A DNA stretch of 60,692 bases from Ilumatobacteraceae bacterium (GCA_025463265.1 JAOBWH010000060.1:1-60692), one strand, 5' to 3'; shown: positions 1-9,546, counted from the stretch's first letter. Numbers and translations: made by a program. The notes: a model not told the origin generated them from the letters alone.

Positions 1-394
1 GGTCTCCGGGTGCGAACGTGAGCGCCGGGGTCGTCGTGGTGCACCCGGTGTAGGGGGTCAAGACGCCGGTCGAGGCGTTCTTCTTGGCCACCGTGACCGT
101 GTAGCCCGGTTCCGAGGTCAGCCGCTCGTCCTGCCCGCGCACGCGGTCGACGATGTTCCGGTGCCCGTTGCACCCGCTGTTGACGGCCGTGGGCGTGAAC
201 TGGGCGACGGCAGCCCCCTCGCGGGCCGCGTTCGACAGGCGGTTGAAGTACGTGGCCGTGCGGCCCAGGTCGATCGTGCTGAAGATGATCATGGCGAGAA
301 CCGGCATGATCAGCGCCAGCTCCACCAGCGCCACCCCTCGCTCACCCCCGCGGGCGCACGGCGGCGGGGGTGCGACCGGGCGAGCTCCTTCCAT
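1..394 (-). CDS. TadE/TadG-like pilus assembly protein, 3' end outside window
   Basis: The reading frame starts at ATG 394 and runs off the left edge, giving about 131 residues. After a short basic, proline-rich leader comes the pilin-like segment GERGVALVELALIMPVL, a prepilin-type Gly/Glu motif followed by a hydrophobic helix. This is the signature of the TadE-like family, whose members are minor pseudopilins of Flp/Tad pili anchored in the membrane by one N-terminal helix. The rest (residues about 45-131) looks like an exported, Cys/Thr-containing domain. An AAGGAG-like site lies just before the ATG (GGAAGG region). No other Tad gene is visible, so the locus probably continues to the left. 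Confidence 0.72.
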   Translation of the reverse strand, partial: MEGARPVAPPPPCARGGERGVALVELALIMPVLAMIIFSTIDLGRTATYFNRLSNAAREGAAVAQFTPTAVNSGCNGHRNIVDRVRGQDERLTSEPGYTVTVAKKNASTGVLTPYTGCTTTTPALTFAPGD

Positions 395-459
395 GCACTG
401 ATTGGACTCCCCGACTGATGAACGAAGCATGAACACCGGCCCACCGGCCCGCTCCGCCA

Positions 460-475
460 GGCCCGTCGACGGGCC
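460..475 (-). terminator. Candidate hairpin terminator after the lipoprotein gene
   Basis: A perfect palindrome, GGCCCGTCGACGGGCC, lies 13 bases past the stop of the lipoprotein gene transcribed leftwards. It could fold to a 6-bp stem with a TCGA loop. There is no T-run, which is common for actinobacterial terminators. It is inferred from position and symmetry only. Confidence 0.4.
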
Positions 476-487
476 ACGCAGCCCGGC

Positions 488-1483
488 TCAAGTGATGGTC
501 ACGGTGTCCAGGACCGATTCGAGCGCGGCGCTCACCTCTTCGATCTCGGTGTCGTCCGCGTCGAGCGACAAGACGTGCCACCGGGCGCCTGCGCTGTCCT
601 CGGCCTCGAAGTACAGCGAGCGCCCCACGGTGCCGTCGCCGTAATCGAAGTAGTAGGCGATCGCCTCGTAGTCGCCGACCGTCGTCTCCTCGGGTCCGCC
701 CGTGATCTCGTACCCATCCTTGTCGGCACCGTTCTCGACCGACTGCTGGGCAACGTCGGGGAGCGTGGTCGCATCGGGGTCCAGCGTGTACAGCCCGATG
801 CGGGCACCGTTGCCGTTCTCCATCTCGATCACCGCCACCGCCGTCGCCTCGAACCCCTCGGGGACCTCCATGGAGGCCGTGCCCGTCTCGGCGACCTCGC
901 CAGCGGGGATGACCTCGTCGGTCGGGGCTCCGCCATCGTCCGTCGACGCCTCGAAGTCGGACTCGATGCCGTCCGTGCCGAACGCCTCGGCGGCCGAGTT
1001 CAGGGCTTCGTACCAGCCCGAGCGGGCCTCGGCCTCGGCGTCGAGCTGGTCGTTGTACTGGTCGACCTCGGTGACGCCCACGTACCCGTCGAGCACCTCG
1101 ATGAACGTGCCGTTGGCCGTCAGGACCTCGTTCATCGTCGTCTGGAGGGACGCAGGCACCTCGAGCTCGCGCAGCTGCTCGTCGAAGAGGTTGAGCGCGA
1201 AGCGCAGATCACCGGCGCTCTCCGCGGCACCGGGCACGTCGCCGTCCTCGGCGAAGCCATCGCGCACCCCGGCCTCGTAGTCGACGGACCGGTCGGCTCC
1301 GACGATCAGCTCTTGGAACGCGTCGCCGTCGAACTCGTCGTCGACAACCGCGCTGGTGGTCGAGGCGGGCGCTGACGTGGTCGTCGTCGTCGGCGGCGGG
1401 CGGTCGCCCGACTCGCCACCACTTGCGCCGCACGACGCCAGCAGGAAACCAGCCGCGATGGCGGCCACCACGTTCTTCTTCAT
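488..1483 (-). CDS. Secreted lipoprotein of unknown function
   Basis: 331 residues from ATG 1483, chosen because GGAGGG sits just upstream and the N-terminus MKKNVVAAIAAGFLLASC is a clean type II signal peptide with a lipobox (LLASC). A long Gly/Ser/Pro/Thr linker follows (to about residue 45), then an acidic helical region and a C-terminal beta-rich domain of about 110 residues. No family is recognised. It is probably a membrane-anchored substrate- or stress-related lipoprotein outside the cell. A frame continuing 13 codons upstream exists but lacks a ribosome site. Confidence 0.8.
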   Translation of the reverse strand: MKKNVVAAIAAGFLLASCGASGGESGDRPPPTTTTTSAPASTTSAVVDDEFDGDAFQELIVGADRSVDYEAGVRDGFAEDGDVPGAAESAGDLRFALNLFDEQLRELEVPASLQTTMNEVLTANGTFIEVLDGYVGVTEVDQYNDQLDAEAEARSGWYEALNSAAEAFGTDGIESDFEASTDDGGAPTDEVIPAGEVAETGTASMEVPEGFEATAVAVIEMENGNGARIGLYTLDPDATTLPDVAQQSVENGADKDGYEITGGPEETTVGDYEAIAYYFDYGDGTVGRSLYFEAEDSAGARWHVLSLDADDTEIEEVSAALESVLDTVTIT

Positions 1484-1564
1484 CGAGCCTCCCTCCAGGA
1501 CCGGCGGCACCGGCCGCTGCACAAGGTTTGCACACGGCCCAGCAGGCCCGCGGCAGGATCTGGA

Positions 1565-3922
1565 TCAGGCCGTCGGCACCGCGTCCCGGGGTGCAGCTCG
1601 TCGGGCGCGGAGGAGCTCGGTGATGTCCTCGGCGGGAGCCGGGCGGGCGAAGTAGTAGCCCTGGGCGAGGTCGCATCCCAGGGAACGGGCGAGCTCGAGC
1701 TCCGCCGGCGTCTCGATGCCCTCGGCGGTGGTCACCAGTCCCAGGGCGTGGGCCAGGCTGGCGACGTTCGCGGTGATCGCCGCGCTCTTGGCATCGTTCT
1801 CGATGCCGTGGATGAAGGAGCGGTCGACCTTGATCACGTCGATCGGGAACCGCTTCAGCTGCTCGAGCGACGAGAACCCGGTGCCGAAGTCGTCGATCGC
1901 GATCTGCACGCCGAGGCGGTGGAGCTCGTCGAGCTCCACCCGGGCCCGGTCGCCCGCCTCCCCCTTGAACACGATCGCCGTCTCGGTCACCTCGAGGCCC
2001 AGGCACGAAGCCGGAAGCCCGGTCAGATCCAGCGTGTGACGCACGAGCTGGCTTACGCCTCCGGCCGAGAGCTGGACGCCCGACAGGTTCACCCACATCA
2101 CGAACGCGTCGGGCGAGACCCCGCCGTCGCGCCACCGGGCCGCCTGCTGGCAGGCGTGGCGGAGGACGAGCTCGCCCAGCGGGTGGATCAGCCCGGTCTC
2201 CTCGGCCATCGGGATGAAGTCCTCGGGCGAGACCGCGCCACGCGTGGGCGAGGTCCACCGGACCAGGGCTTCGGCGCCGACGACCTCATCGCTCGTCAGG
2301 TCGATCTCGGGCTGGTAGTGCACCGTGATCTCGCCGTTCTGCAGCGCGGCGCGCAGCTCGTGCTCGAGGCCGAACAGCTCGCTCGACTCCTCGATCATGT
2401 GCATCCGAAAGACCTCGTACCGGCTGCCTCCGCTCCGCTTGGCGGCGTACATGGCGACGTCGGCCCGGCGGACGAGCTCCTCGCCGGCCAGGTGCCCGCC
2501 GACGTGGGCGACGACCCCGATGCTCGCGTCGAGGACCACCTCGCGGTCTCCGATGTCCACCGGCTCTCGGAGCTGGGCGAGGAGCCGGTCGGCGATCTTC
2601 ACCGCGGCGGCCTCGCTGGTGCCGCTCAACAGGACCGCGAACTCGTCCCCGCCCAGGCGCGCCAGGGTGTCGGCCGCACGCGGCACCGTGCTGAACCGCG
2701 TCGCCAGCTGCCGCAGGAGCTCATCGCCGGCGCCGTGGCCGAGCGTGTCGTTCACCTGCTTGAACCGGTCGAGATCGATCAGCAGGATCGCCAGCGAGTC
2801 GTGGGCCCGCGCCGATGCGGCCAGCCCCTGCTCGAGACGGTCCTGGAACAGGGCGCGGTTGGCCAGGCCGGTGAGCCCGTCGTGGAACGCCTGGCGGGTG
2901 AGCTCGTGTTCGAGGCGGACCCGCTCGGTGGTGTCACGGGCGTTGAAGAGGACGCCGCGGATCTGTCGATCGTCGTGCAGGTCGGTGAGGTGCGCTTCAA
3001 GGTGGCGCCACTCGCCGAACCGGTCGGCGACGAGGAACTCCATCTCGTGGTTCGGACCGCCGGCCCAGGCGGCCGCCACCCGCTCCCGGTCGTCGAGGTG
3101 CACGAACCGCATGAAGCCCTCCCCGAGGAGCGCGTCGCTGGAGACCCCGAGCATGGACGTCACCGAGTCGCTCGCGTACCGGCACCCATCGGGGCCGAAC
3201 ACCAGCACGAGATCGGTCGAGGAGGTCACGAGCTTGCGGAAGTGCGCCGACTGCCGTCGGGTGGCGACGATCAGCGCCCAGCCGAGGAGCAGGGCGGCGA
3301 GACCGCTGGCGATGCCGAGCCCGACCTGCAGTGCGATGAGGTCGCCGACGTTGTCATCGGTCTCCTCGGCGAGCGTGCGCGCCGCGTTCAGCGACACGTT
3401 CGAGGTCAGCGCCGCCAGGACCCGCAGCTTGGTCACCGGATCGGGCACGTCGGCGTTCTCGTTGGCGGTCTCCGGCACGTCGTCGAGCGGCCGGTCCCCC
3501 AGCAGGGCCTCGCCGTAGGCCACCAGGTCGCGCACGAGCCGCCGCTCCTGCAGCAGCTGGGCCCGGACGACCGCACCGGTGACCGGATGGAGGACGACCT
3601 CGTCGTCGTCGCCGTTCACCGCCGGCGCCGTGCCCCCGTCGAGCAGCGCGTCGGCGCTGGCGGTGAGCACCTCGGCCAGCGCCTCGGGATCGGCCTGGGT
3701 GCCGTTGAGCACCAGCACGACCTCTTGCACGTACCGCTCCGCCAGCGTGCGCTGGCGGGCCGCCACCTGGACCACCGAGGCCCGGTCGCGGGAGCGCTCC
3801 GTCGCCCGGATCGACAAGGTGACGCTCGCGGCCGAGAACACCACGAAGGTGGCGAGGATCGCAGCGATGGCCCGCCGGCCCTGGGCCTCGAACGGCCGCA
3901 GCGTGCGACGCTCGGTCCTCAC
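1565..3922 (-). CDS. Membrane GGDEF-EAL cyclic-di-GMP protein with PAS domain
   Basis: 785 residues. The GTG start at 3922 overlaps the stop of the cupredoxin gene by 4 bp (GTGA), so the two are translationally coupled. Order: N-terminal helix (about 15-40), extracytoplasmic helical sensor like the PilJ/type IV pili sensor (about 40-200), second membrane helix with ALLLGWALIVA, PAS (about 225-340), GGDEF (about 350-510) with intact LGGDEFAV, EAL (about 520-785) with GAEALVRW and DDFGTGFSS. Both catalytic motifs are intact, so it may make and cleave c-di-GMP, with the balance set by the sensor. The coupling to an exported copper-type protein suggests a periplasmic redox or metal cue, which is an inference. 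Confidence 0.93.
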   Translation of the reverse strand: MRTERRTLRPFEAQGRRAIAAILATFVVFSAASVTLSIRATERSRDRASVVQVAARQRTLAERYVQEVVLVLNGTQADPEALAEVLTASADALLDGGTAPAVNGDDDEVVLHPVTGAVVRAQLLQERRLVRDLVAYGEALLGDRPLDDVPETANENADVPDPVTKLRVLAALTSNVSLNAARTLAEETDDNVGDLIALQVGLGIASGLAALLLGWALIVATRRQSAHFRKLVTSSTDLVLVFGPDGCRYASDSVTSMLGVSSDALLGEGFMRFVHLDDRERVAAAWAGGPNHEMEFLVADRFGEWRHLEAHLTDLHDDRQIRGVLFNARDTTERVRLEHELTRQAFHDGLTGLANRALFQDRLEQGLAASARAHDSLAILLIDLDRFKQVNDTLGHGAGDELLRQLATRFSTVPRAADTLARLGGDEFAVLLSGTSEAAAVKIADRLLAQLREPVDIGDREVVLDASIGVVAHVGGHLAGEELVRRADVAMYAAKRSGGSRYEVFRMHMIEESSELFGLEHELRAALQNGEITVHYQPEIDLTSDEVVGAEALVRWTSPTRGAVSPEDFIPMAEETGLIHPLGELVLRHACQQAARWRDGGVSPDAFVMWVNLSGVQLSAGGVSQLVRHTLDLTGLPASCLGLEVTETAIVFKGEAGDRARVELDELHRLGVQIAIDDFGTGFSSLEQLKRFPIDVIKVDRSFIHGIENDAKSAAITANVASLAHALGLVTTAEGIETPAELELARSLGCDLAQGYYFARPAPAEDITELLRARRAAPRDAVPTA

Positions 3923-4377
3923 GCCGTGACCTCGAGGTCGTCGTACATGCCGCCCATGAAGTGGCCGGACATGTTGCACACGACCGAGTACATCCCCGGC
4001 TCCAGGTCGAGGGGCAGGTCTCGCGAGGTGCCCGGCTCGCCCGGTTCAAGCACGCCGACCGTGATGTCCTCGATCTCGTCCTCATCGATGGTCACGTCGT
4101 CCGCCCGCAGCGGCAGCGGACCATCGGCGGACCGCACCACGATCAGCTCGTGGGCCACCGGGCCCTTGTTGACGACCCGCAGCACCATCGGCCCCGAACG
4201 CACCCGGTGGGTCGAGAGGCGGATGCTGAAGTCGCGCTCGACGACCCGCACCACCGCGCCCTCGTTCGCCTCCAGACGGTCCGGTGACGAGCACCCGGGC
4301 AGCAGCACCGCCGCAGCCAGGGCGGCAGCCAGGATCGACCCGGTCAGGCCCCCGTGCTCGGCTCGCGCGCTCCCCAT
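3919..4377 (-). CDS. Cupredoxin-like lipoprotein
   Basis: 152 residues from ATG 4377. The N-terminus is a lipoprotein signal (hydrophobic AAALAAAVLL then PGCSS). The rest is a plastocyanin/cupredoxin-like beta sandwich: a loop His in PVAHELIVV and a C-terminal cluster with VVCNMSGHFMGGMYD supply the His, Cys, His and Met expected of a type 1 copper site. Length fits small azurin/plastocyanin-type proteins plus an anchor. It probably acts as an extracellular electron carrier or copper-sensing protein. It is coupled by a 4-bp overlap to the GGDEF-EAL gene downstream and is divergent from the RsbW-type gene. Confidence 0.8.
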   Translation of the reverse strand: MGSARAEHGGLTGSILAAALAAAVLLPGCSSPDRLEANEGAVVRVVERDFSIRLSTHRVRSGPMVLRVVNKGPVAHELIVVRSADGPLPLRADDVTIDEDEIEDITVGVLEPGEPGTSRDLPLDLEPGMYSVVCNMSGHFMGGMYDDLEVTA

Positions 4378-4470
4378 GCCTTGCCCATCGGCCGGCACGA
4401 CCGACACCTGAGGCCCGCCACCTGACGGCTCGCGGGTTTCGCATCGGCGCATCTGGGCAAGGATCCCGGT

Positions 4471-4896
4471 GTGATGTCCGTCGAGCTCACCCTGCCCAGG
4501 GACAACGTCGCCCCACGAGCCGCGAGGAGGTGGGTGGCCGAGCGCCTCACCCCCTTCGGTCTGGAGGACGCGATGATGCAGGGGATCCTGTTGGCGGTGA
4601 GCGAGCTGGTGACCAACGTGGTCGACCACACCGACTCGGATCCCATCATCTGCCTGCAGGTGGACCCAGGGGTCGTGGAGGTCCGGGTGGCCGACACGAG
4701 CCAGAAGGCCGCGGCGGTCCGCACCCGGGACCCCGACGAGCCCGGCGGTTGGGGGCTGATGCTCGTCGAGCAGGTCGCGGACCGGTGGGGAACCATCGTC
4801 GACGGTGGCACCAAGATCGTGTGGTTCGCCATCGACGTCGACGGCCCGTCACCGGGACAGCCCCACCCCCGGTCCCCTGACCGCAGGCCGGTCTAG
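4471..4896 (+). CDS. RsbW-type anti-sigma factor serine kinase (HATPase_c_2)
   Basis: 141 residues. GTG 4471 is preceded by AAGGA at a 7-base distance; ATG 4474 is possible. It has the small GHKL fold of anti-sigma kinases: N-box SELVTNVVDHT at about residue 45 and a G-box region GGWGLMLVEQVADRW at about 90. The family phosphorylates STAS antagonists and binds sigma factors when the antagonist is phosphorylated. The neighbouring convergent gene is a STAS protein, so the two are a likely cognate pair. The stop codon shares a CTAG with that gene's stop. No sigma factor gene lies nearby. Confidence 0.9.
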   Translation: MMSVELTLPRDNVAPRAARRWVAERLTPFGLEDAMMQGILLAVSELVTNVVDHTDSDPIICLQVDPGVVEVRVADTSQKAAAVRTRDPDEPGGWGLMLVEQVADRWGTIVDGGTKIVWFAIDVDGPSPGQPHPRSPDRRPV

Positions 4897-5231
4897 CCGG
4901 GGTGGATCTCGAGCGTCTCGGTCAGGCCCGTCATCTCGAGCAGCTGCTGCACGCACGGCGACGGAGCGCGCAGCGCGAACGAGATCCCTTGGCCTTCGAT
5001 GGCCTGGTGCAGGCGGATGAACATCCCGATCCCGCTCGAGTCGCAGAATGTCACCGCGCTGGTGTCGAGCCAGACCTGCTGGTCATCGGGCTGCTGCTCG
5101 GCGAGGACCCGGTCGGCGATGGGCTGGGCCACCGCAGCGTCGATCTCACCGGACAGGTGGACGGTGAGCTCGTGGCCCGAGCGGTCCAGGGCGATGTGCT
5201 CGCCTGGCAGATCGGTCGTCGGTTCCGTCAT
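4893..5231 (-). CDS. STAS-domain anti-sigma factor antagonist
   Basis: 112 residues, a single STAS domain. The phosphorylatable serine is in TFCDSSGIGMF (about residues 62-72), the usual SpoIIAA/RsbV motif. It is transcribed in the same direction as the PP2C phosphatase gene, 94 bp downstream of it, and converges on the RsbW-type gene. Phosphatase, antagonist and kinase thus form a complete partner-switching set: the phosphatase should dephosphorylate this protein, which then draws the kinase off its sigma factor. The target sigma factor is not in the window. Confidence 0.92.
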   Translation of the reverse strand: MTEPTTDLPGEHIALDRSGHELTVHLSGEIDAAVAQPIADRVLAEQQPDDQQVWLDTSAVTFCDSSGIGMFIRLHQAIEGQGISFALRAPSPCVQQLLEMTGLTETLEIHPG

Positions 5232-5325
5232 CGCCCAAGCCCTCCCAGGGGTCGTCCGGCACGAACGTACCCGGCGTCGTCGCTATGCAGAACCGGCGTC
5301 CGAGGAACCCGCTCGCACACCGCCG

Positions 5326-8025
5326 TCATCGCGGCGACCGGTCCACATCACCCTCGCCCGACGCGTGGATCAACAAGACCGCGACGTCGTCGTTCGTCGG
5401 TCGCGCCGGCCCGCCGTCCCGGCGCACCGAGTCGATGAGGTGGTCCAGGCTGGGGCCCAGATCGCTGAGGTCGAGCTGCGCGAGGTGGCCGGCGAGACGG
5501 CCGATGCTCTCCACTACCGGCTCCCCTCGGCGTTCGATGAGCCCGTCGGTGTAGGTGAGCAGGGCCGTTCCCGGAGGGAACGGCACGTAGACCAGGTCGT
5601 GCGGGAGGACGTTGAGCCCGATCATCGGATGCTGGTTCTCGTTGAGCGGTTGGATGCGGCCGTCCGGTTGGCGCAGGAGCGGCCAGGGGTGGCCGGCGCT
5701 CACGTACCCGAGCCGACCGGCCGCTGGGTCGATGTGCAGCAGCAGCGCCGTGGCGTAGATCTCATCGGGCCCGCTCAGCATCGAGTTCGCATCGGCGAGC
5801 ACGTCTCGGGGCGGGGTGCCGGCTCGGATCAGCCCGGCGAGCAGGTTCTGGATCTGGGCCATCGCCGCGACGGCCTCGACCCCGTGGCCCACGACGTCGC
5901 CGATGACGGCGACGACGCTCCCGTCGCCGAGCGGCGTGGCCTCGTACCAGTCTCCGCCCATCCCCACGGCGGATGCCGCAGGCTCGTAGCGCGCCAGGAG
6001 GTCGACACCGTCCACCTCCGGAAGCGGGGCCAGCAGGCGGCGCTGCATCGAGGTGACGACGGCGTGCTCGGCCTCGTAGAGCCGCACCCGTTCGAGCGTC
6101 TGACCGGCCACGTCGCACAAGGTCGCGACCCTGGACCGGAACCGCCGGTCGAAGGCCATGGGTGCCGACCACGCCAGCGCGACCGCGCCCACGACGGTCC
6201 CGTCGCTGTGGTGCAGGGGGATCACCGCCGTCGCCTCGAGCCCTGCGGCCTCGGCAGCCGCTGCGGCCTCGGGGAAGTGCGTCCGGTAGGCGCCGAGGTC
6301 CCGGAGCCAGATCGTGCGGTTCTCGCGCACCGCGGTGCTGAGCGGCAGGTCGAGATCGAGCGAGATGTGGTCGAAGCGCCGGGCGACGTCGGGAGGGAGC
6401 TCGCTCGGCAGCGCAGCCACCAGGACGGCGTGGTCGCCCTCGAGGATCCGCACGTTCGCCACGGCGGCGTGGAGGACCTCGTTGGCGTGCCGGCGGACGA
6501 GCTGGGAGACCTCGGCGGTGGTCCGGGCCGCCGCCATCTCCGCACCGAGCGCCGCCATCGAGGTGGTGTGCCCGGCCAGCTGCGATCGGACGATGGCCTG
6601 GCCGCACAGGCGGGTGAGGGTCTCGACGGTGTTGAGGTCCTCGTCGTCGAACGGCCTCGGGTCGTCCCACTCCAGGATCAAGACGCCCATGGGGTGGTGC
6701 AGGTCGTCGTAGAGGGGTGACACCACCCGTGCTCCGACCGGGCCTCGTTCGACTGCGTCGCGCAGGACCGTGTCGGCGCGCTGGAGCGCCTCGGCGACAT
6801 CGGCGGCGTCGTCGAGCACCAGCACGTCGTCGTGGTGCCCGAACATCTGGAGGCTTCGGGCGTCGCGTATCAGGCCGATCGCGCTGCGCTGGGCTTCGAG
6901 GACCTGAGGTGCCTCGTCCATGATGACCTCGAGGACCTCCTGCTCGGTCGTCGATGCGGCGAGGCGCCGGCCCAAGCGCGCAAGGACGGCGTCGGTCTGT
7001 GCGGTCCGCGCCCGTTCCTGCCGGAGCCGGCGGTTGTCGAGCGTGGCGGCGATGCGCGCCGCGATCACCTGGGCGAGCGCCACGTCCTCACCGGTGAAGT
7101 CGCGGTGATCGTGGGTCATCACGAACTGCATCGCGCCGTACGCTCGGCTGCGCTTGGTCAGCGGCACGGTGATGGCGCTGCGCAGGGCGAGGTCCTCGAC
7201 GATCTTGGCCTGGTCCGGGGGCAGGTCCGCAGCCGCGATGGCGCGCTCGTCGATGTGGGGGTGGAACTCCGGGAGGTTCGTGCGGATCACCGCCGCCACG
7301 CCCGATTCGGCGTCGGGGTCGAACGGGTAGCGAGCGTGGAGCTCCCTCGCGTACCGCACCATGGTGGGGTCGCGGTGCGCGATCTCGACCACGGGAACGG
7401 TGTCTCGCGGGCCGTCGATCACGTGCAGGCCGCACCAGTCCGCGAACCGGGGCACGACGGTCGCGGTCACGGCGCGCATGAGGTCCTGGAGACCTTCCGC
7501 GTTCTCGAGCGCCAGGTTCACGGCGCTGACGAGCTCGAGCCGCTCCCGCTGCAGGCGCTCGCGCGACAGTGCTGCGACCGCCAGCTCGCTCAGGCGGTCG
7601 CGCTCGAGGTCCGACTCGGTGCGAGCGGAGATGTCGCAGCAGCACCCGACCGTCCCGGTCACGGTTCCGTCGTCGTCGATGGTGACCCGACCGGAGCCCT
7701 CGATCCAGCGCGTGCCGCCGTCGGGCAGCTTCACCCGGTGCGTGAGCTGGTAGGAGCCTCGCCGGGACAGCGCATCCTCGAGCGTCGACCGGACCTCTGC
7801 CCAGTCATCGGGGTGCACGAGCGCCTTCCACGCGTCGTAGGTCCCGTCGAACGTGCCCGGCTCCAAGCCGAACAGGCGCTCCATCTGCTGATCCCACGTG
7901 GTCGTGCCCGAGGCCAGGTCCCACCGCCACGTCCCGAAGCCGGCAGCGTCGAGCGCGAGGCGGAGGTGCTCGGCGAGCAGCAGGGTCTCGGAGGGTGCAC
8001 CGGTGACGGCCTCGTCGTCGCTCAT
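5326..8025 (-). CDS. PAS-GAF-GAF-GAF-SpoIIE PP2C phosphatase (RsbU-like)
   Basis: 899 residues from ATG 8025; no strong ribosome site, and a frame extends 30 codons upstream. Order: PAS_3-type PAS (about 12-135), three GAF-like domains (about 165-330, 345-490, 495-650), then the SpoIIE/PP2C domain (about 660-895) with metal-binding aspartates in GGDWYE and IGDVVGHG. Such multisensor phosphatases dephosphorylate STAS antagonists in response to bound ligands. The STAS gene directly downstream on the same strand is the obvious substrate. The PAS domain contains VGCCCDIS, three adjacent cysteines, which is unusual and could be redox-active. Confidence 0.93.
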   Translation of the reverse strand: MSDDEAVTGAPSETLLLAEHLRLALDAAGFGTWRWDLASGTTTWDQQMERLFGLEPGTFDGTYDAWKALVHPDDWAEVRSTLEDALSRRGSYQLTHRVKLPDGGTRWIEGSGRVTIDDDGTVTGTVGCCCDISARTESDLERDRLSELAVAALSRERLQRERLELVSAVNLALENAEGLQDLMRAVTATVVPRFADWCGLHVIDGPRDTVPVVEIAHRDPTMVRYARELHARYPFDPDAESGVAAVIRTNLPEFHPHIDERAIAAADLPPDQAKIVEDLALRSAITVPLTKRSRAYGAMQFVMTHDHRDFTGEDVALAQVIAARIAATLDNRRLRQERARTAQTDAVLARLGRRLAASTTEQEVLEVIMDEAPQVLEAQRSAIGLIRDARSLQMFGHHDDVLVLDDAADVAEALQRADTVLRDAVERGPVGARVVSPLYDDLHHPMGVLILEWDDPRPFDDEDLNTVETLTRLCGQAIVRSQLAGHTTSMAALGAEMAAARTTAEVSQLVRRHANEVLHAAVANVRILEGDHAVLVAALPSELPPDVARRFDHISLDLDLPLSTAVRENRTIWLRDLGAYRTHFPEAAAAAEAAGLEATAVIPLHHSDGTVVGAVALAWSAPMAFDRRFRSRVATLCDVAGQTLERVRLYEAEHAVVTSMQRRLLAPLPEVDGVDLLARYEPAASAVGMGGDWYEATPLGDGSVVAVIGDVVGHGVEAVAAMAQIQNLLAGLIRAGTPPRDVLADANSMLSGPDEIYATALLLHIDPAAGRLGYVSAGHPWPLLRQPDGRIQPLNENQHPMIGLNVLPHDLVYVPFPPGTALLTYTDGLIERRGEPVVESIGRLAGHLAQLDLSDLGPSLDHLIDSVRRDGGPARPTNDDVAVLLIHASGEGDVDRSPR

Positions 8026-8175
8026 CACGCGCACTCTACGAGCGTCCGCAACCCCCGGGGGCGGGGCCCGGTTCCCGCACCGGCGACGGTCCCGGGTCAT
8101 CGACGGTCGCGACATCCCCGGAGATGTTCAAGTTCGGCATGTCCGACGCCGATGTGCCTGGTGGGAGGGATGGAC

Positions 8176-9465
8176 ATGACCGATGCGGGCGCAGCCCCAG
8201 ATCGGACCGACGACGAACGCTTCGGTCTCGATGATTCGTTCGGCACACTGCTGTGGAGCCTGTTCCTGGCCGTGTCCGGGATGTTCGCCGCCTATGCCGC
8301 GGCGCGGTTCGTCGCGGCCGCCCTCGGGGTCGACCAGGGTGCTGGCGGCTTCTTGTTCACCGGCATCCTCCTGGCCTCGTTCGGCACGGTCAGCATCTAC
8401 CTGACCTCGGCCCGGCCCATCCGCGCTGCGCTGCGGCAGCAGCGCGAGGCGGTTTTGGCCAGCGAGCGCGAGATCCGCCTGGAGTCGGAGCGGCATCGCT
8501 TCGCCAGCCAGGTCCAGGATGCGTTCGAGATGGGTGAGACCGAGGCCGAGGCGCTCGAGGTCGCGAGCCGGGCCCTCGCTGCGATCTCCGACCGTCGCTC
8601 GGAGGTCCTGCTGGCCGACTCGAGCCGGGCGCACCTCCGTCAGGCAGCCGTGTCCAAGGTGGCCGGTGGCGCCGGCTGCGGCGTGGCCACCCCGTGGGCG
8701 TGTCCAGCGGTGCGGCGTGGTCAGACGCTGCGCTTCACGTCGAGCGAGGAGCTGTCGGCGTGCCCTCGTCTCATCGATCGAGGTGAGCCGTGCTCGGCGA
8801 TCTGCGTGCCCGTCACCGTGTACGGCACCCCCATGGGGGTCATCCACGTGGTCGGCGCTGCGGACGAAGGAGCCGATTCGGCGATGGTCGATCGCTGGGA
8901 GGTGCTGGCTCAGCAGGCGGGCTCACGGATCGGTGTCCTGCGGGCGATGGAGGCGAGCGAGCTGCAGGCATCCACCGATCCGCTCACCGGGGCGTCCAAC
9001 CGGCGGAGCCTCGAAGCGAAGGTCCGCCAGCTGCGAGAGGCCGGTGAGCGCTACGCCATCGTCTTCGCCGATCTCGATCACTTCAAGGACCTCAACGACA
9101 CGCACGGCCACGAGACCGGCGACCGGGCCTTGCGCCTCTTCGCCGATGTGCTCCGGTCCAACGTCCGGCCCGACGACATGGTGTGCCGCTACGGCGGCGA
9201 GGAGTTCGTCGTCTTGTTGCCCGGCCTCGGCCGGAGCTTCGCCTCCGAACGGGCTGAAGGCCTCAGGATCGAGCTCCAAGGGGCCCTCGTCGCCGGGGAC
9301 GTGCCACGCATCTCCGCGAGCTTCGGCGTGGCCGACTCCACGCAGGCGGGGAGCGCAGAGGAGGTCATCGCCCTCGCCGACATGGCGATGTTCTCGGCCA
9401 AGACCACGGGTCGGGACCGCGTGGTCGTCGCCGACGCCACGGTCCGACCGGCCCAGGTTGGCTGA
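8176..9465 (+). CDS. Membrane GAF-GGDEF diguanylate cyclase
   Basis: 429 residues. ATG 8176 is chosen over ATG 8170 because GGGAGG lies 7 bases before it. Two N-terminal membrane helices (about 22-48 and 55-75) are followed by a coiled-coil linker, a GAF-like domain (about 110-255) and a GGDEF domain (about 260-425) with RYGGEEFVVLLPG, an active-site variant (GGEEF) that is catalytically competent in known cyclases. The GAF region has five cysteines, including ATPWACPAV and SACPRL, seen in other cyclases and possibly a metal or redox site. It is divergent from the PP2C gene with 150 bp between starts. Confidence 0.93.
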   Translation: MTDAGAAPDRTDDERFGLDDSFGTLLWSLFLAVSGMFAAYAAARFVAAALGVDQGAGGFLFTGILLASFGTVSIYLTSARPIRAALRQQREAVLASEREIRLESERHRFASQVQDAFEMGETEAEALEVASRALAAISDRRSEVLLADSSRAHLRQAAVSKVAGGAGCGVATPWACPAVRRGQTLRFTSSEELSACPRLIDRGEPCSAICVPVTVYGTPMGVIHVVGAADEGADSAMVDRWEVLAQQAGSRIGVLRAMEASELQASTDPLTGASNRRSLEAKVRQLREAGERYAIVFADLDHFKDLNDTHGHETGDRALRLFADVLRSNVRPDDMVCRYGGEEFVVLLPGLGRSFASERAEGLRIELQGALVAGDVPRISASFGVADSTQAGSAEEVIALADMAMFSAKTTGRDRVVVADATVRPAQVG

Positions 9466-9546
9466 CCCGTCATCGTCGCTGCCTCAGCGGCTCGGCCCAC
9501 CGCCGCCGGGTGGTTTGAACCTCGCCGTTTCGGGGGACCAGACGAC

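Noticed and set aside
1748-4411. 887-residue plus-strand open frame
   Set aside because: Antisense shadow of the GGDEF-EAL and cupredoxin genes; no recognisable domain, no ribosome site.
9510-9546. GTTT-N-GGGG before the 29-residue peptide as a sigma-B promoter
   Set aside because: Only one comparable site (near 29853) was found and that one has no gene in the right direction.
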